In this document: piece by piece, positions 12,095 to 21,972 of the stretch
Layout: every line of letters begins with the position of its first letter
Numbering within the stretch: position 1 is the first letter of the stretch
Source: Argyresthia goedartella
Taxonomy: Eukaryota > Arthropoda > Insecta > Lepidoptera > Argyresthiidae
Assembly: GCA_949825045.1 (NCBI GenBank)
Contig: OX463816.1
Location: 14,689,579-14,753,578 of the forward strand
Reading direction: 5' to 3'
DNA: 64,000 bases
The notes under the pieces: generated by a model
Databases searched by the model: none
The model's input: only the letters and a program-made list of their open reading frames with translations
Told to the model about the DNA's origin: nothing
Program-made: the position numbers and the translations under genes

Positions 12095-12962
12095 TTACTT
12101 ATAAACTAAAGAGATAGGGATTACAAAAAAGGTCAGATAAAATATAACTAAAGTTGACCGTCGTCGTCGCGTCATTGTCACTAAGCGGTCACTGTCTACC
12201 GGAATTAGACCCCAGTCATATTTCTTGAATTTTATTATCATAATTTGGAGGATTTTTAAGGAAGTGAACATTTTATGAAAGGAGACAATGTTAATAAGTT
12301 TTCCTCGAGTACCTCCAAATTAACACAAAACAATAACATCCAAACAATGGCTGCCCAAGATTCAGAAAGCCCCGACCAAAGCCTTTTCATGAGCGCAATT
12401 CATGTTTTTATTTCAATCGAAAAGGGAACTGTTAAATTCCAATCTAACTTGGTCCACCTTCATTCGCCGCCGAAGTTCTTAACGTAATCATGCCGTGCAA
12501 TTTGTTACGGATTCAACAATGCATCTTTTAAGTTCTTTGCCCAGCCAACACCGGCTCTCCCCAAGTTTTATAAACGAAGTTGACTACAAAAGGCGGGCGG
12601 AGGCGTAATTCAAATGAACGAAGGAGAATCGCCTCTCGAGTCCTCGAAGAGAGATTGCAGTTGCCCACTCCGATTTAACCAGCTTAATTTTTTAACAGAA
12701 ATCGATAGTTCGTATTTTCTTTCAGCACGGAAAGGAAAGGAGGACGGCTTTTTCTATTATTGCCTCTCTCAGTTGATTTCCTAACATTTGATTGTGCTAT
12801 TCCAGCTTCAAAACACAGAATAAATAACTCTAGTTATAGCCTAGGATTAAATGTTAACAAGTGCTAAGTGACCTGACACAGAATCAAGAACAAGGTCAAC
12901 TTGGAAATACGTCTTACACATATTTATGTAGAGTAGAGTTGACGCTGGGTGGCATCTTGTGC
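12095..12962. other. intronic, nothing recognised
   Basis: The 70-codon plus frame at 12275-12487 has no recognisable product. I see no repeat match within the window. Confidence 0.3.
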
Positions 12963-12963
12963 T

Positions 12964-13603
12964 ATTGTTCAGCATTTCTGTCAATTCATGGTGACTATAA
13001 GAAGGGCTTGGCTCAATTTTTTTATGGCTGCTCTACGATTGTAGTCGAACAAGTGAACTATTGAAATGGGGTTTCATATCTTTACATATCTTTATATAGT
13101 GCACAATCAATGAATTGTTGTCTTTTACACCAAAGCAGTAAATACATAGAATTCAAGCATATTTCCATGAGTTATAAATTTATTGTTGTTTGTACCTACC
13201 TTAACTTTCTCGCACAATGTAGATATATACATACGATGTGAATCTTCATATGTGTGCGCATTACGATCTGGGCTGAAGAACATATTGTTCAGCATTTCTG
13301 TCAATTCATGGTGACTATAAGAAGGGCTTGGCTCAATTTTTTTATGGCTGCTCTACGATTGTAGTCGAACAAGTGAACTATTGAAATGGGGTTTCATATC
13401 TTTACATATCTTTATATAGTGCACAATCAATGAATTGTTGTCTTTTACACCAAAGCAGTAAATACATAGAATTCAAGCATATTTCCATGAGTTATAAATT
13501 TATTGTTGTTTGTACCTACCTTAACTTTCTCGCACAATGTAGATATATATATACGATGTGAATCTTCATATGTGTGCGCATAACGATCTGGGCTGAAGAA
13601 CAT
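12964..13603. repeat. recent 320-bp tandem duplication
   Basis: Two head-to-tail copies, 12964-13283 and 13284-13603, with an exact offset of 320. I count two substitutions (ATATATACATACG against ATATATATATACG, and GCGCATTACG against GCGCATAACG). The unit is AT-rich unique DNA without coding potential. Confidence 0.95.
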
Positions 13604-14099
13604 CGAAATTCATCGATTAAAAAAAAACATGCCTCCCAATTTTTTTTATAGCCATTTTAATCTACTGGCTACGCTATAACGCTATCTGGATACGAACTGA
13701 AGAAAAATAATTTAACTTCGGAATGGAAGAGTTTTCGTAGTGAAATTGACTAATTCGTGACAAACAGTACTGCCAGTAATAAAAAGTGGCAGAAAAAGTT
13801 GCAACTGTAAACTAAAATAATGCTTTCCTTATGAAATAATAGTGGTTTTTTCAAGATTTTTTTTAGTAACTGCAGATATCCACAAAATTTGGTTCCCAAA
13901 TGGAATAATTTTATTACGGAATATTATTTTTCATTTTGTTAGCATTCAGACGATACCAAAATTATGTTATTAAATAATGAACTTTATTTCTAAAAATCAT
14001 TACATGATACCTATTTTCACTTTTCGGAGCTAAGCTTAATCATAAGACCTAGCGATTAGTGATATACCGTGAAGTCATAAGGTAGTAAATAAATAAATA
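13604..14099. other. intronic, nothing recognised
   Basis: AT-rich, no open frame or repeat match. Confidence 0.3.
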
Positions 14100-14215
14100 C
14101 ATGTTGCACACATAAATGTCCCCACTGAGAGGTACAGTCCTTTTATGGATAAGCGTAAGATTGAGCCATACCTCATCAAGCTGGCTCGGTGCGGGTGGAT
14201 GGGCGAAATAATAAA
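14100..14215 (+). repeat. dispersed repeat family R, 5' fragment
   Basis: Contains GTAAGATTGAGCCATACCTC...AAGCTGGCTCGGTGCGGGTGGATGG. It matches 14800-14880 and, more weakly, 54255-54325. Confidence 0.5.
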
Positions 14216-14333
14216 TAATTATACTTTGGGACACATACTGGCTCAAAATACTTGATTATTAATTTAATTCAAGTAACAGAAATACTTACAGTAAAATTAA
14301 GTTACGTTATTACAACAAAAACAGTTAAATGCA

Positions 14334-14506
14334 TCAGTATTTAGAAGCACACTCACTCTTGTATACGTCGCGCCACACGTTAGGAGCGGTGGTGGCCTTG
14401 AATGCGCAGTAGTCACTTTTCAATACCTTTACATATGCGCAGTAATTCCCGCCAACGTCGCCTAGCGCTCTTAATTCGTAGCACGACTTATAGTTAAAGG
14501 CACAGG
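14334..14506 (-). other. candidate terminal exon of a small cysteine-rich protein
   Basis: On the minus strand an acceptor-like TTTGGCTCAG precedes 173 bp that stay open to a TGA at 14334-14336. The predicted peptide starts CAFNYKSCYELRALG and ends WRDVYKSECASKY. It has five cysteines spaced 6, 13, 10 and 18 residues apart and is richer in GC than its surroundings. Such spacing is reminiscent of small secreted cysteine-rich proteins, but I cannot place it in a family. It lies inside the IRSp53 intron on the same strand. No upstream signal-peptide exon was found. It could be a nested gene, a pseudogene or chance. Confidence 0.3.
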
Positions 14507-15109
14507 CTGAGCCAAACACAATTTTCACAACAGTAAACGTTTTTTAATTTGAGGTTGTAGACCAAATACAACCAACATCTTTGCTACGTCTTAAGTACTG
14601 GCGACAAGCACGCATTTTTTTGTTTTTTTTATTGTTATTTTTCATTAATTTTTTCTCCGAACAATGGAAAAAAGTTTAGTCGGTTGCCCTGATAGTTTCT
14701 TAAAGTTTTCTTCTGCTCAAGTTTTTTTGGATATGCTGCCTTCCCCGACGGACGCCGACCATCCGCGCGGAACTTTCAAGAAGTTCATACCGAGGGGTAT
14801 GTGTCTTTACCCGGATACGAGTAAGATTGAGCCATATTCCACCATGCTGGCTCAGTGCGGGTGGATGGAGGGGTTTCAGGCTTGTGGTCAACCCGACCAC
14901 AAAATAAATAGGTACAGAAATCAATCTACATACAAGCGCGCTCGAGCAACGCACACATAGAAGCATAGGTTATTTAGAAGACCAACAAATGATACACTTG
15001 TAACATACATCTAGACTTAAAATAGAATATTAGACAAAGTGTTCACTTAATTATCTAGTACCAGTTCGGACCGTGCGAGAGTGAGTGCCATCCGCTTGAC
15101 ACGCGCGTC

Positions 15110-15273
15110 TGTTAATGCAAATAATGCAACAATGGAGCAACGGAAAAAAAAACGTTATATCCAGGACTACCTGACTGAAATCCTGAACGAGATCTACGAG
15201 GACGGAGTTCTTGTACTCGGATACATGGCCTGGACTCTCATGGACAACTTCGAATGGAGGGCTGGATTCTCGT
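15110..15273 (+). pseudogene. glycoside hydrolase family 1 (beta-glucosidase/myrosinase-like) exon fragment inside the P element
   Basis: The plus-strand frame reads RYIQDYLTEILNEIYEDG followed by LGYMAWTLMDNFEWRAGFS. This matches the C-terminal part of insect GH1 enzymes, where the GYMAWSLMDNFEW motif forms part of the sugar-binding site. The catalytic TENG motif lies further upstream in the family and is not present. The fragment ends exactly at a donor-like GTGAGT (15274-15279) within a Ser codon, as a genomic exon would. The 5' exon edge is uncertain. An acceptor could lie anywhere from about 15100 to 15165. The base composition is clearly more GC-rich than the transposase next to it. It cannot make an enzyme alone. 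A host gene piece captured by the transposon is the simplest reading. Confidence 0.8.
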
Positions 15274-15301
15274 GAGTTCAACAATTACTATTTTCAAATT
15301 G

Positions 15302-15350
15302 TTTATTATAAATGTTCAGTGGACGGTTGTCCACTGAACATTATAATAAA
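15302..15350. repeat. hairpin at the GH1/P-transposase junction
   Basis: The left arm (15302-15324, ending GTTCAGTGGAC) and right arm (15329-15350, starting GTCCACTGAAC) are complementary apart from one extra A, with a 4-base loop GGTT. The right arm continues into THAP-like coding sequence, so the left arm is the inverted copy. Confidence 0.9.
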
Positions 15351-16780
15351 TTCAAATCGAAAGTTGTTAAAAAGAAATTCAATTCCACAACTCCGCCTAC
15401 CATTACCGAATAAATTTGCAGATAAAGGAATTCAAGCAGTTATTGAAACAACCGATGCAAATGTACAGTGTAATTATGATTTACAAACGAATGTCCAAGT
15501 TCATACTCCATTACACCTTTCAAATGATACTCCTCGAAAAATAAAATTTTCAAGTGAACTAAAAACATGTCGAAAAATACTAAAAATAGCAAACAATATT
15601 ACACAGTCTGAAGCTAACATGTTTTTAAGTTATGTGACAAATTCTTGACCCCAACCTTTGCGCGTATTGTAAAACAACATACCAAAATTAAAACTCATGG
15701 ACCAAAATTAAAACTCATGGACTCAAATTTTGAGAAGATGAAGGTAAAGTACGCTGTGCAAGTTCTTAGTGCTACCGTTGCAGCCGGCTTAAATACATAC
15801 AGAGACTTTGCAATAATAGAAAATTCTGCAGAAGGCACTATTAAAATGATTCAAATTATGAACGATTTGTTTGATTTTTTGAATACATCATCTCGCTATG
15901 GAAGAAAACAATATCAAAACGCATATTGTGGGGAAGAATACCAGATTGCTTATATTAATAGCATGTTGAATTTCTTTGCGTCATTGAAATTAATTCACCC
16001 AAATAACGACCGAAATTTTAAATCAAGAGTTCATTGAAGGTTTCCAAATAACCTTAAAATCTTTATTAATGTTGTTTGAGGATTTAAGAATTTAAGGATT
16101 CTCTCATATAATGACCAGACGATTAAATCAGGACTGTTTAGAAAACTTTTTTGGTCAGATTAGGACAAAGAACGGAAATTCCACGGAACCAACATCCTGG
16201 CAGCTGGTTTCAGCATTCAGGAAAATATTTTTCATAAATATTTTAAGTCACCTAGAAGTGGAAATTGCAAAGAAGAATTAACAAAATGTTTACTAGATGG
16301 TGAGAAATGATATGCTCCCTTAGCCAATGAGGATGGTAATCCAAAAACCACTTCGACAGACAACAACAAGAAGACAGACTCAGATAAGACACTGCAAAAA
16401 ACTGTTTACAGGGTGCAACATTCACCCGTTATAAAGATTATTGCAAAGATGGCACCAAAACTTTATTATCAATACCACCAGACAGTTTTGTGGAATTTGT
16501 TAGATCAATGAAGGAACGATTCTGCAACTTTTTCAAGAGGAACTTCTTGAACTGTGAAATCCTAAAAAGTCTCTTAAATGAGGTACAGACTTTAATTTTC
16601 TCAATGCCTTGCAACTGTTTTCCACTAACTTACTGTAAAAAATTGTACATGAGAATGCGAATTTATTACACTTTAAAATATAATAATCCTGCATTTCGCC
16701 AATGTCAAAATCGCGCAAGATATTTTATGAGACAAATTTGTAATAATATTTTCATTCTTCTTAATAAATCATGCAACTAG
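15330..16780 (+). pseudogene. P-element transposase, truncated and frameshifted
   Basis: Relic of a GTP-dependent P-type transposase. The N-terminal THAP zinc finger is missing except for its last part (RKLLKRNSIPQLRLP, about 15360-15410). Next comes a poorly conserved stretch ending NNITQSEANMFLSYVTNS with a TGA at 15646. A 20-bp tandem duplication (15681-15700 and 15701-15720) shifts the frame, which then runs on as FEKMKVKYAVQVLSATVAAG to 16037. A third frame carries TRRLNQDCLENFFGQIRTKN (from about 16111), a hallmark of P/THAP9 proteins. A last frame has PCNCFPLTYCKKLYMRMR, IYYTLKYNN and a stop at 16780. With several frameshifts and stops no functional product is possible. Confidence 0.88.
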
Positions 16781-17130
16781 ATAGGAGCGCCAACGATAGT
16801 TTTTCGTGCATAAGGCGTAGTTGACAACCCTAGAGCGATCGCCGAGCGTAGCTATGAAAAGTGAAGTACATACATACAATAAATAGGTACAGAAGTCAAT
16901 TCTGTACCTATTTATTTTGTGACCCGACTATCAGAATTTATTAAGCTGCCTTATTAGGGCCTCTGACACAAATTGACGACTACTACCACTGAGTAGCGAT
17001 AGTAGCCGGGACCTACAGCTCAACGTGTCATCCGAATCACGGAAGGGTCAGAAACAAATGCCAGAACGGACACCTATCCAGTGCCTGTCTCGGCCAGATG
17101 TTGTAACCCGAACGATCGTTTCCGATGTCT

Positions 17131-18853
17131 AAAAAATATTACCAGTTCTATCAAACAACTGGTGGAAGCCTGTAGTTATGCCAGTTTTACCTTGAGTTGG
17201 TGGCACCAAGTCAGGGCTATAGCTAATTAAGAAGTGTTTAACTTGTCACACTACAAGTTGTGTTCAAGTTTGACGTTAGATTTAAGTGTCGTTTGTGGAC
17301 TTACGAGTTAGGATAGTTGCTCTGGAAACTTTCATGGAGCAAGGAAACCACGCGAAAGTGTTAATGAAAATTGAAAACAGGAATAGGTTTGAAAGGAATA
17401 GGTGGTAATGGTTTTATTTTTCATTTTGGTCCTATTTTATGTAACTTGAAATTGATAGTTTAACTTTTGGTACCTTTAACGTAATGTTAAATGTACTTGT
17501 CCTGATTTTGCTATCACCTACTGAAAGCTTGAAGCAATATTTGAATACTTTCAGCAATTAAAAAAACCTACATCAACCCGAGCTGAGCCAGCGAGTGCGA
17601 GTCCCACTAGACTCAATCTCAGTCGTATCCATTCATGGTCAGTTTTCAAATGGAATGTGAGTGAATGGTCCGTAACTGTGAAATTTTAACTGTTGATGAC
17701 AATACACAAGTTTTCTTTGCATTAGACCAAAACTGATCGTAAGTGCGCGTGCATCAGTCCATTTACATCAGTCGGAGCTTCGAAGCGATGGCGGCTGAAC
17801 GTGAAGTAACTATGAGATAAGTTCATCCATTGAGTTACAGTTGAATAAATGTTCTTACTATTCTATTCATTCTCAAATAGTCACTGCGACAACTTATTTA
17901 ACAAATTAATATGAGATAAGTGATGTCTCTTTTTACCCGACTGCACAAGGAGAGCAATGTTTTTTGAATGTTTATACGTATCTATGTTTGTATATATGTG
18001 TGACCATTTCGTTAGCACGTGCTACAGCCCAAACGGCATGATAATTTTTTTAACCATTCTTTCGTCCATTTTTTGAGTTTTCTGTTGTTAAGATTGCAAC
18101 AAACAGCCACCGCATAAGTTGAATTTCCTCAGAAGAATCCGAATCCATATTGTCAACTGACGCCGATGGAGAAATGAAAGCCAGTTTGACGCCAGTGAGT
18201 GGAGAAATCTTTTTGGCTTCATCCGATTGTCGGCAGTCCAATTTCATCAGTCCAAAATCAATCCAAATCAGCGTGACGGCCAAGCTTTTGATTGCGCTTC
18301 GAATCAGCTCAATCGATTCCAAAATTAATATCGTGTAATATTCATACACTTTTCTGGGCCGTTTTCGGTTCAAAGACTCTGAAACGAACAACTTCGAACT
18401 CCGGCATTGAATGGCTACTAACTTACTTATAAGTAAGATTGTTGAAAGTAAGAATTTTATGTCAATTTAGATTTTTTTAAGTCTATAATCAAAGTACCCA
18501 GAAGTATCTTTTACGAGTATATTTGGTCTACAAATAAAACATTTAGATGTATACTGGCTGTAGTAGACGATATTCTTTAAGCTTGCTGATGTAATTATAT
18601 TCATCGAGAGATGACACATACTATTGACTACGTAACTTGACCGTGTTGTACTTAAATTGTATTTAAACTCCATTTAGCGGCTTTCAAAAGTCTGCCGCAA
18701 GACGGCCTTAGGCCCAGATGAACAACCGATTACTCAAAGATCGATCCACACCCACATTCATGCTGTCACTCACTCTCTCTCTCTCGCTAGGAAAATAACA
18801 GCGCCTTGCTGTATGACATTTAAGCAGAACTTTATATTGAGCAACAGTGTGTG
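17131..18853. other. intronic, mostly unrecognised
   Basis: The minus frame at 18050-18391 (113 codons) has no recognisable domain. The segment about 18740-18853 contains TGACATTTAAGCAGAACTTTA, which resembles 44475-44505 (TGACATTTAAGCGGCACTTT), so part of a short dispersed repeat is likely. Confidence 0.35.
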
Positions 18854-18936
18854 TATTTGACCATTTGACCCACCCGTTACTAAGGCCCGTAATAACAAAC
18901 CGCTCTAGCAGATGACCGTCAGTCTTCAAAAAAATA
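18854..18936 (+). repeat. left copy of 83/84-bp direct repeat around the jockey fragment
   Basis: Starts TATTTGACCATTTGACCC and ends GTCTTCAAAAAAATA. Identical to 19417-19500 except for one base (CTCTAGCAG against CTCTCAGCAG). Confidence 0.93.
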
Positions 18937-19416
18937 TGTGAGATCCCGCCTCACCTACGCTGCTCCGGCATGGTACGCCCTGTGCTCGGAGACGAACAAA
19001 CGGAGACTCCGAGCCCAAGAGAACCTCTCTCTGCGTACCATCGTCGGCGCCCCCCGCTACGTGAGGAACGCGACAATCCAGAGGGACCTAAGATGGGGAA
19101 CCGTGGACCAGTTTGTCCGGAGGCTGGCGAAGGGCATGTTCGCGCGTGCGGATGCATCACATCTTCCGCACATCGCCGAACTGGCGCCGCACCACGCGTG
19201 CCCGCCCGACCGCCGCCGCCTGCCACGCGACCTGGTTGCCTAGCCGGCGATCACCCACTGTATACCAGCGCCACATTAAGACCACCGCCCGCAGGGGCCA
19301 TCCGATGACCTGTCCACAGGAGTGGACAGAGGCGATTCTTCGGGAAGAGGTCCGTCGACCTGACCCCGACTCCCCACGCCCCAGAAGGGGTGCGTGAGAA
19401 GATTATGAAGAAGAAT
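18937..19416 (+). mobile_element. 5'-truncated jockey-clade non-LTR retrotransposon
   Basis: A GC-rich 480-bp insertion lying exactly between the two direct repeats. The frame ending at 19243 reads RSRLTYAAPAWYAL, then RRLRAQENLSLRTIVGAP and YVRNATIQRDL...LAKGMFARA. This is the C-terminal region of jockey ORF2 (after the reverse transcriptase palm), whose consensus has LTYAAPVW and GAPWYVRN..LHRDL. After the TAG stop comes a 173-bp 3' UTR ending GAAGATTATGAAGAAGAAT, with no poly(A). The 5' truncation is typical of LINE insertion. The near identity of the flanking repeats suggests a recent event. Confidence 0.87.
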
Positions 19417-19500
19417 TATTTGACCATTTGACCCACCCGTTACTAAGGCCCGTAATAACAAACCGCTCTCAGCAGATGACCGTCAGTCTTCAAAAAAATA
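19417..19500 (+). repeat. right copy of 83/84-bp direct repeat
   Basis: See 18854-18936. It is followed directly by GGCGCCGCC, whereas the left copy is followed by the jockey sequence. Confidence 0.93.
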
Positions 19501-19697
19501 GGCGCCGCCGACTAGCCAGATTCGGCATTTTGCGGCCTTTGGAGCGGTCGCGATCCGATTGCGATGCAATCACCAGTACAAAATTGGTCCCCTGGATGCT
19601 AAATTGAGGTCACTTATCCAGGGATGATCACTAAAATCCATGACATAGCGCTGAACGACCGAAGAGTAAAAGCGAGCGAGACAGTTGAGAGGCACCT

Positions 19698-19735
19698 AAG
19701 TTGAACGTGTGAGCTATTGCTCACACGTTCAACTT
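19698..19735. repeat. perfect hairpin in the mariner relic
   Basis: Arms AAGTTGAACGTGTGAGC (19698-19714) and its exact complement (19719-19735), with the 4-base loop TATT. Confidence 0.92.
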
Positions 19736-20060
19736 TTACAACAACATTTAGATATGAAGAAGCTCTCCGCGCGTTTACTGATTGTTGATCAAATGCATGC
19801 ATATGACCACTTCGGAGGCAGGTTTGGCGTTGTTTCAACGGAATAAAACTGAATTTTTGGTCGTAACAGTAGACGAAACATGGATCCACCACCATACACC
19901 AGAAACATGGCAACAACCGAAACAGTGGATTGCTACAGGTGAACCAGGTGAACAGGCAGTTTTATCAGCCAATAAATGTATGGCTACAGTTTTTTTGGAT
20001 GCACGTGGGGTAATCCATATTGTCTACCTAGAGAAGGGTAAAACGATTAATGGTGAATAT

Positions 20061-21264
20061 CTATCTATATATCCAGCCTCCTGCACCCACTGTTGAGTAA
20101 CGGCCTCTTCTTCGTTACGTCATTTATTGCGGTCCTGGGCCACTTGATCCACTGCGGCCCAGCAGTTTTGGAGATGTCATCCGTCCATCGGGCGGGTGGT
20201 CTGCCTCTCAGTCTACGCGCGTCCCTTGGCCACCATTCCGTCACCACCTTGGTCCATCTACCGTCATCCCTCCTAGCCAAGTGTCCCGCCCATCTTCATT
20301 TTAACCTTGCGATTCACGTATACGACGACGTGGATGTGGATACCCACATCTACGTCCTTGGTGCGTCGTCGTATCTCGACGTTGGGTATGTGATCGCGAA
20401 GGGATATTCCAAGCATAGCATACTCCTTTGCCCTTTGCGCAACTCGGATTTTATGCTTTGTGAGCAGCCATGTCTCGGATCCATATGTGAGTATAGGCAG
20501 GACACATTGATTAAACTAAACAGGCGTTGACATACAATGATGGCCCAACTCAGCTGTATGCACCTGGAGATCCCCTTCACTTGATAATTTCGGCCAAAGG
20601 ATAAACTGTGCACAAGGTAGATGTGTTCGTCCACTGACTTGTAGACGGCAGTTTCCTACGATGATGTTAGGTTGAGGACCCTTAAGATTGGTCATAATCT
20701 TGGTTTTGGAAACGTTTATCCCCAGGCCGACACCAAGTGAAGCTTTATACAGGTTTTCGAGCATTATCTGAAGATCCGCAACCTTCTCGGCTAGAAGTAT
20801 AAGGTCGTCAGCAAAGCGAAGATGGGATAAACATCGGCCGTATATATTAATACATTTATCCTCCCAGTCGAGTGTCTTCAGCAGATCTCCAAGCACATCA
20901 GTAAATAATTTTGGTGAGATGTGACCCCTCGGCGCACACCTTGCTGGATCAGCACGAAGTCGGAGAGCCTATGCATCCTTACTTGGAGAGTTGCATATCG
21001 GTAAAGCTTCCGGAGGATATCCACGTATCTCTTGTCAACATTGCACCGATGGAGAGAATGAAAGCAATCAATCTAATCAATACTGCAAGGATCTGTCCAA
21101 TGAGGCCTAGAGAGTGTCTAATTATAGTTCTATTAAATGAATACTTGCACGATACTAGTAGGTGTTTATTGGGCATTGTTAATATTTTGGTTGTAATGGG
21201 GCAACGTATCAGCGATCAACTCAAAGTGCTCCAAAGGTGCTCCAACCCAAAGGCCCAGTGCTCG
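20061..21264 (-). mobile_element. 5'-truncated RTE-clade retrotransposon fragment
   Basis: Minus strand, 1204 bp, inserted in the mariner relic and flanked by AATGGTGAATAT (20049-20060) and AATGATGAATAT (21265-21276), a 12-bp target duplication with one mismatch. Translated pieces in order from the right: SLHRCNVDKRYVDILRKLYR, GVRRG, then LGDLLKTLDWEDKCINIYGR, SHLRFADDLILLAEK (the FADD box of the reverse transcriptase active site), GLGINVSKTKIMTN, and after frameshifts IYLVHSLSFGRNYQVKGISR, AQRAMLCLEYP-like sequence and GRPPARWTDDISK near the C-terminus. It ends in AGGAGGCTGGATATATAGATAGAT, the expected RTE-type 3' end with a short repeat tail. Multiple frameshifts make it dead. It must be younger than the mariner it splits. 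Confidence 0.85.
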
Positions 21265-21668
21265 AATGATGAATATAATGCCAATTTATTGAACCAATTC
21301 AACAAAATTCAATCTGACAAACGACGAAGAAAATCTTCTTCTGCCAGGACAACGCACGAGTACACACCTGCGCGATTGCCATGGCCATATTCCATAAGAT
21401 GTGATATGAGTTGCTTTCTCATCCACCATATTTGCCAGATTTAGCCCCTTGCGACTATTGCTTGTTCTCGAATGAAAAAAATGGCTGGGTGGGAAAAAAA
21501 ACCTCCAACGAAGAGATCATGCACGAAACCAATGCCTATTTAGACGAGTTGCCTAAGTCGTATTTTATGGATGATATGGAGTTAGAAGAAAACTACGTTA
21601 AAAATGATATTTTTTAAATAAAATTTACTTTTTGTTTTATTTTTACCAGACTTATCACTACACACATT

Positions 21669-21740
21669 GCAGCTCAAAATAAATTGTTATTTCCCGAGTG
21701 AGTGAGAGAGGGAGAGAGAAAGAGAGAGGGGGGGGGGGGG
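21669..21740. repeat. purine-rich low-complexity tract ending in a G run
   Basis: GA-rich repeats (about 21698-21727) followed by an uninterrupted G run to about 21740. Confidence 0.85.
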
Positions 21741-21972
21741 CATATCTATGGGTGTCCAACTTTACCTCCTTAAGGATGTGACGGTACCGCCTTGCTTATG
21801 GGAGACTGGGGAGCAGGCATCTATTATACCTAATGACATGTTATGTTATTCATGTATAATGCATAAAGAGGAAATAGAGTCATCTCTGTCGTCTCATTGT
21901 CTGTTTCCATATTTCTCAGTGAAGCAATGCACCAGTTTTATCAAGTCCAGAAGTCAGTTTGTATTTTTTTGA

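Larger units (their letters stand above)
14898..16921 (+). mobile_element. P-superfamily transposon with foreign exon insert
   Basis: A 2024-bp element with perfect 22-bp terminal inverted repeats starting CACAAAATAAATAGGTACAG (14898-14919 and 16900-16921). It is flanked by the direct repeat ACCCGAC (14891-14897 and 16922-16928). P-superfamily elements start with CA, usually leave 8-bp duplications and encode a THAP-domain transposase. Here 7 bp are identical. The interior holds a decayed P transposase (about 15330-16780). Between the left end and the transposase is a segment encoding a GH1 exon, joined by a hairpin at 15302-15350. The right end carries an extra inverted copy of its own terminus (16879-16895 against 16901-16917). 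Canonical Drosophila P is 2.9 kb, so this is a shortened, rearranged, non-autonomous copy. Confidence 0.88.
14790..17130 (+). repeat. dispersed repeat family R, split by the P element
   Basis: The left part (14790-14897, ACCCGGATACGAGTAAGATT...TGGCTCAGTGCGGGTGGATGG) and right part (16922-17130, TCAGAATTTATTAAGCTGCC...CTCGGCCAGATGTTGTAACCCG...CCGATGT) match one continuous sequence at 54243-54545. Removing 14898-16921 and one copy of ACCCGAC restores continuity, which fixes the ends of the P element. Probably the 3' region of a retroelement. No coding part was recognised. Confidence 0.75.
19600..21617 (+). pseudogene. mariner (DD34D-type) transposase, split by an RTE insertion
   Basis: The 5' part begins with MITKIHDIALNDRRVKASE (about 19622) and KKLSARLLIVDQM, then TVDETWIHHHTPETWQQPKQW (19860-19930; the first catalytic Asp is in VDETW), SANKCMATVFLDARG and YLEKGKTINGEY. 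The sequence is interrupted at 20061-21264 and resumes with ANLLNQFNKIQSDKRRRK, a frameshift, then HPPYLPDLAPCDYCLF (third catalytic Asp in APCDY) and ETNAYLDELPKSYF with a stop at 21617. The HQDNA-type second Asp region is corrupted. These motifs match irritans-like mariners. A 17-bp-arm perfect hairpin (19698-19735) replaces part of the N-terminal domain. Terminal repeats were not found. It is much older than the maT copies. Confidence 0.87.

Noticed and set aside
12861..13064. 67-codon frame overlapping the tandem duplication
   Set aside because: No recognisable product. Half of it lies in the 320-bp repeat unit, and the duplicate has no corresponding start.
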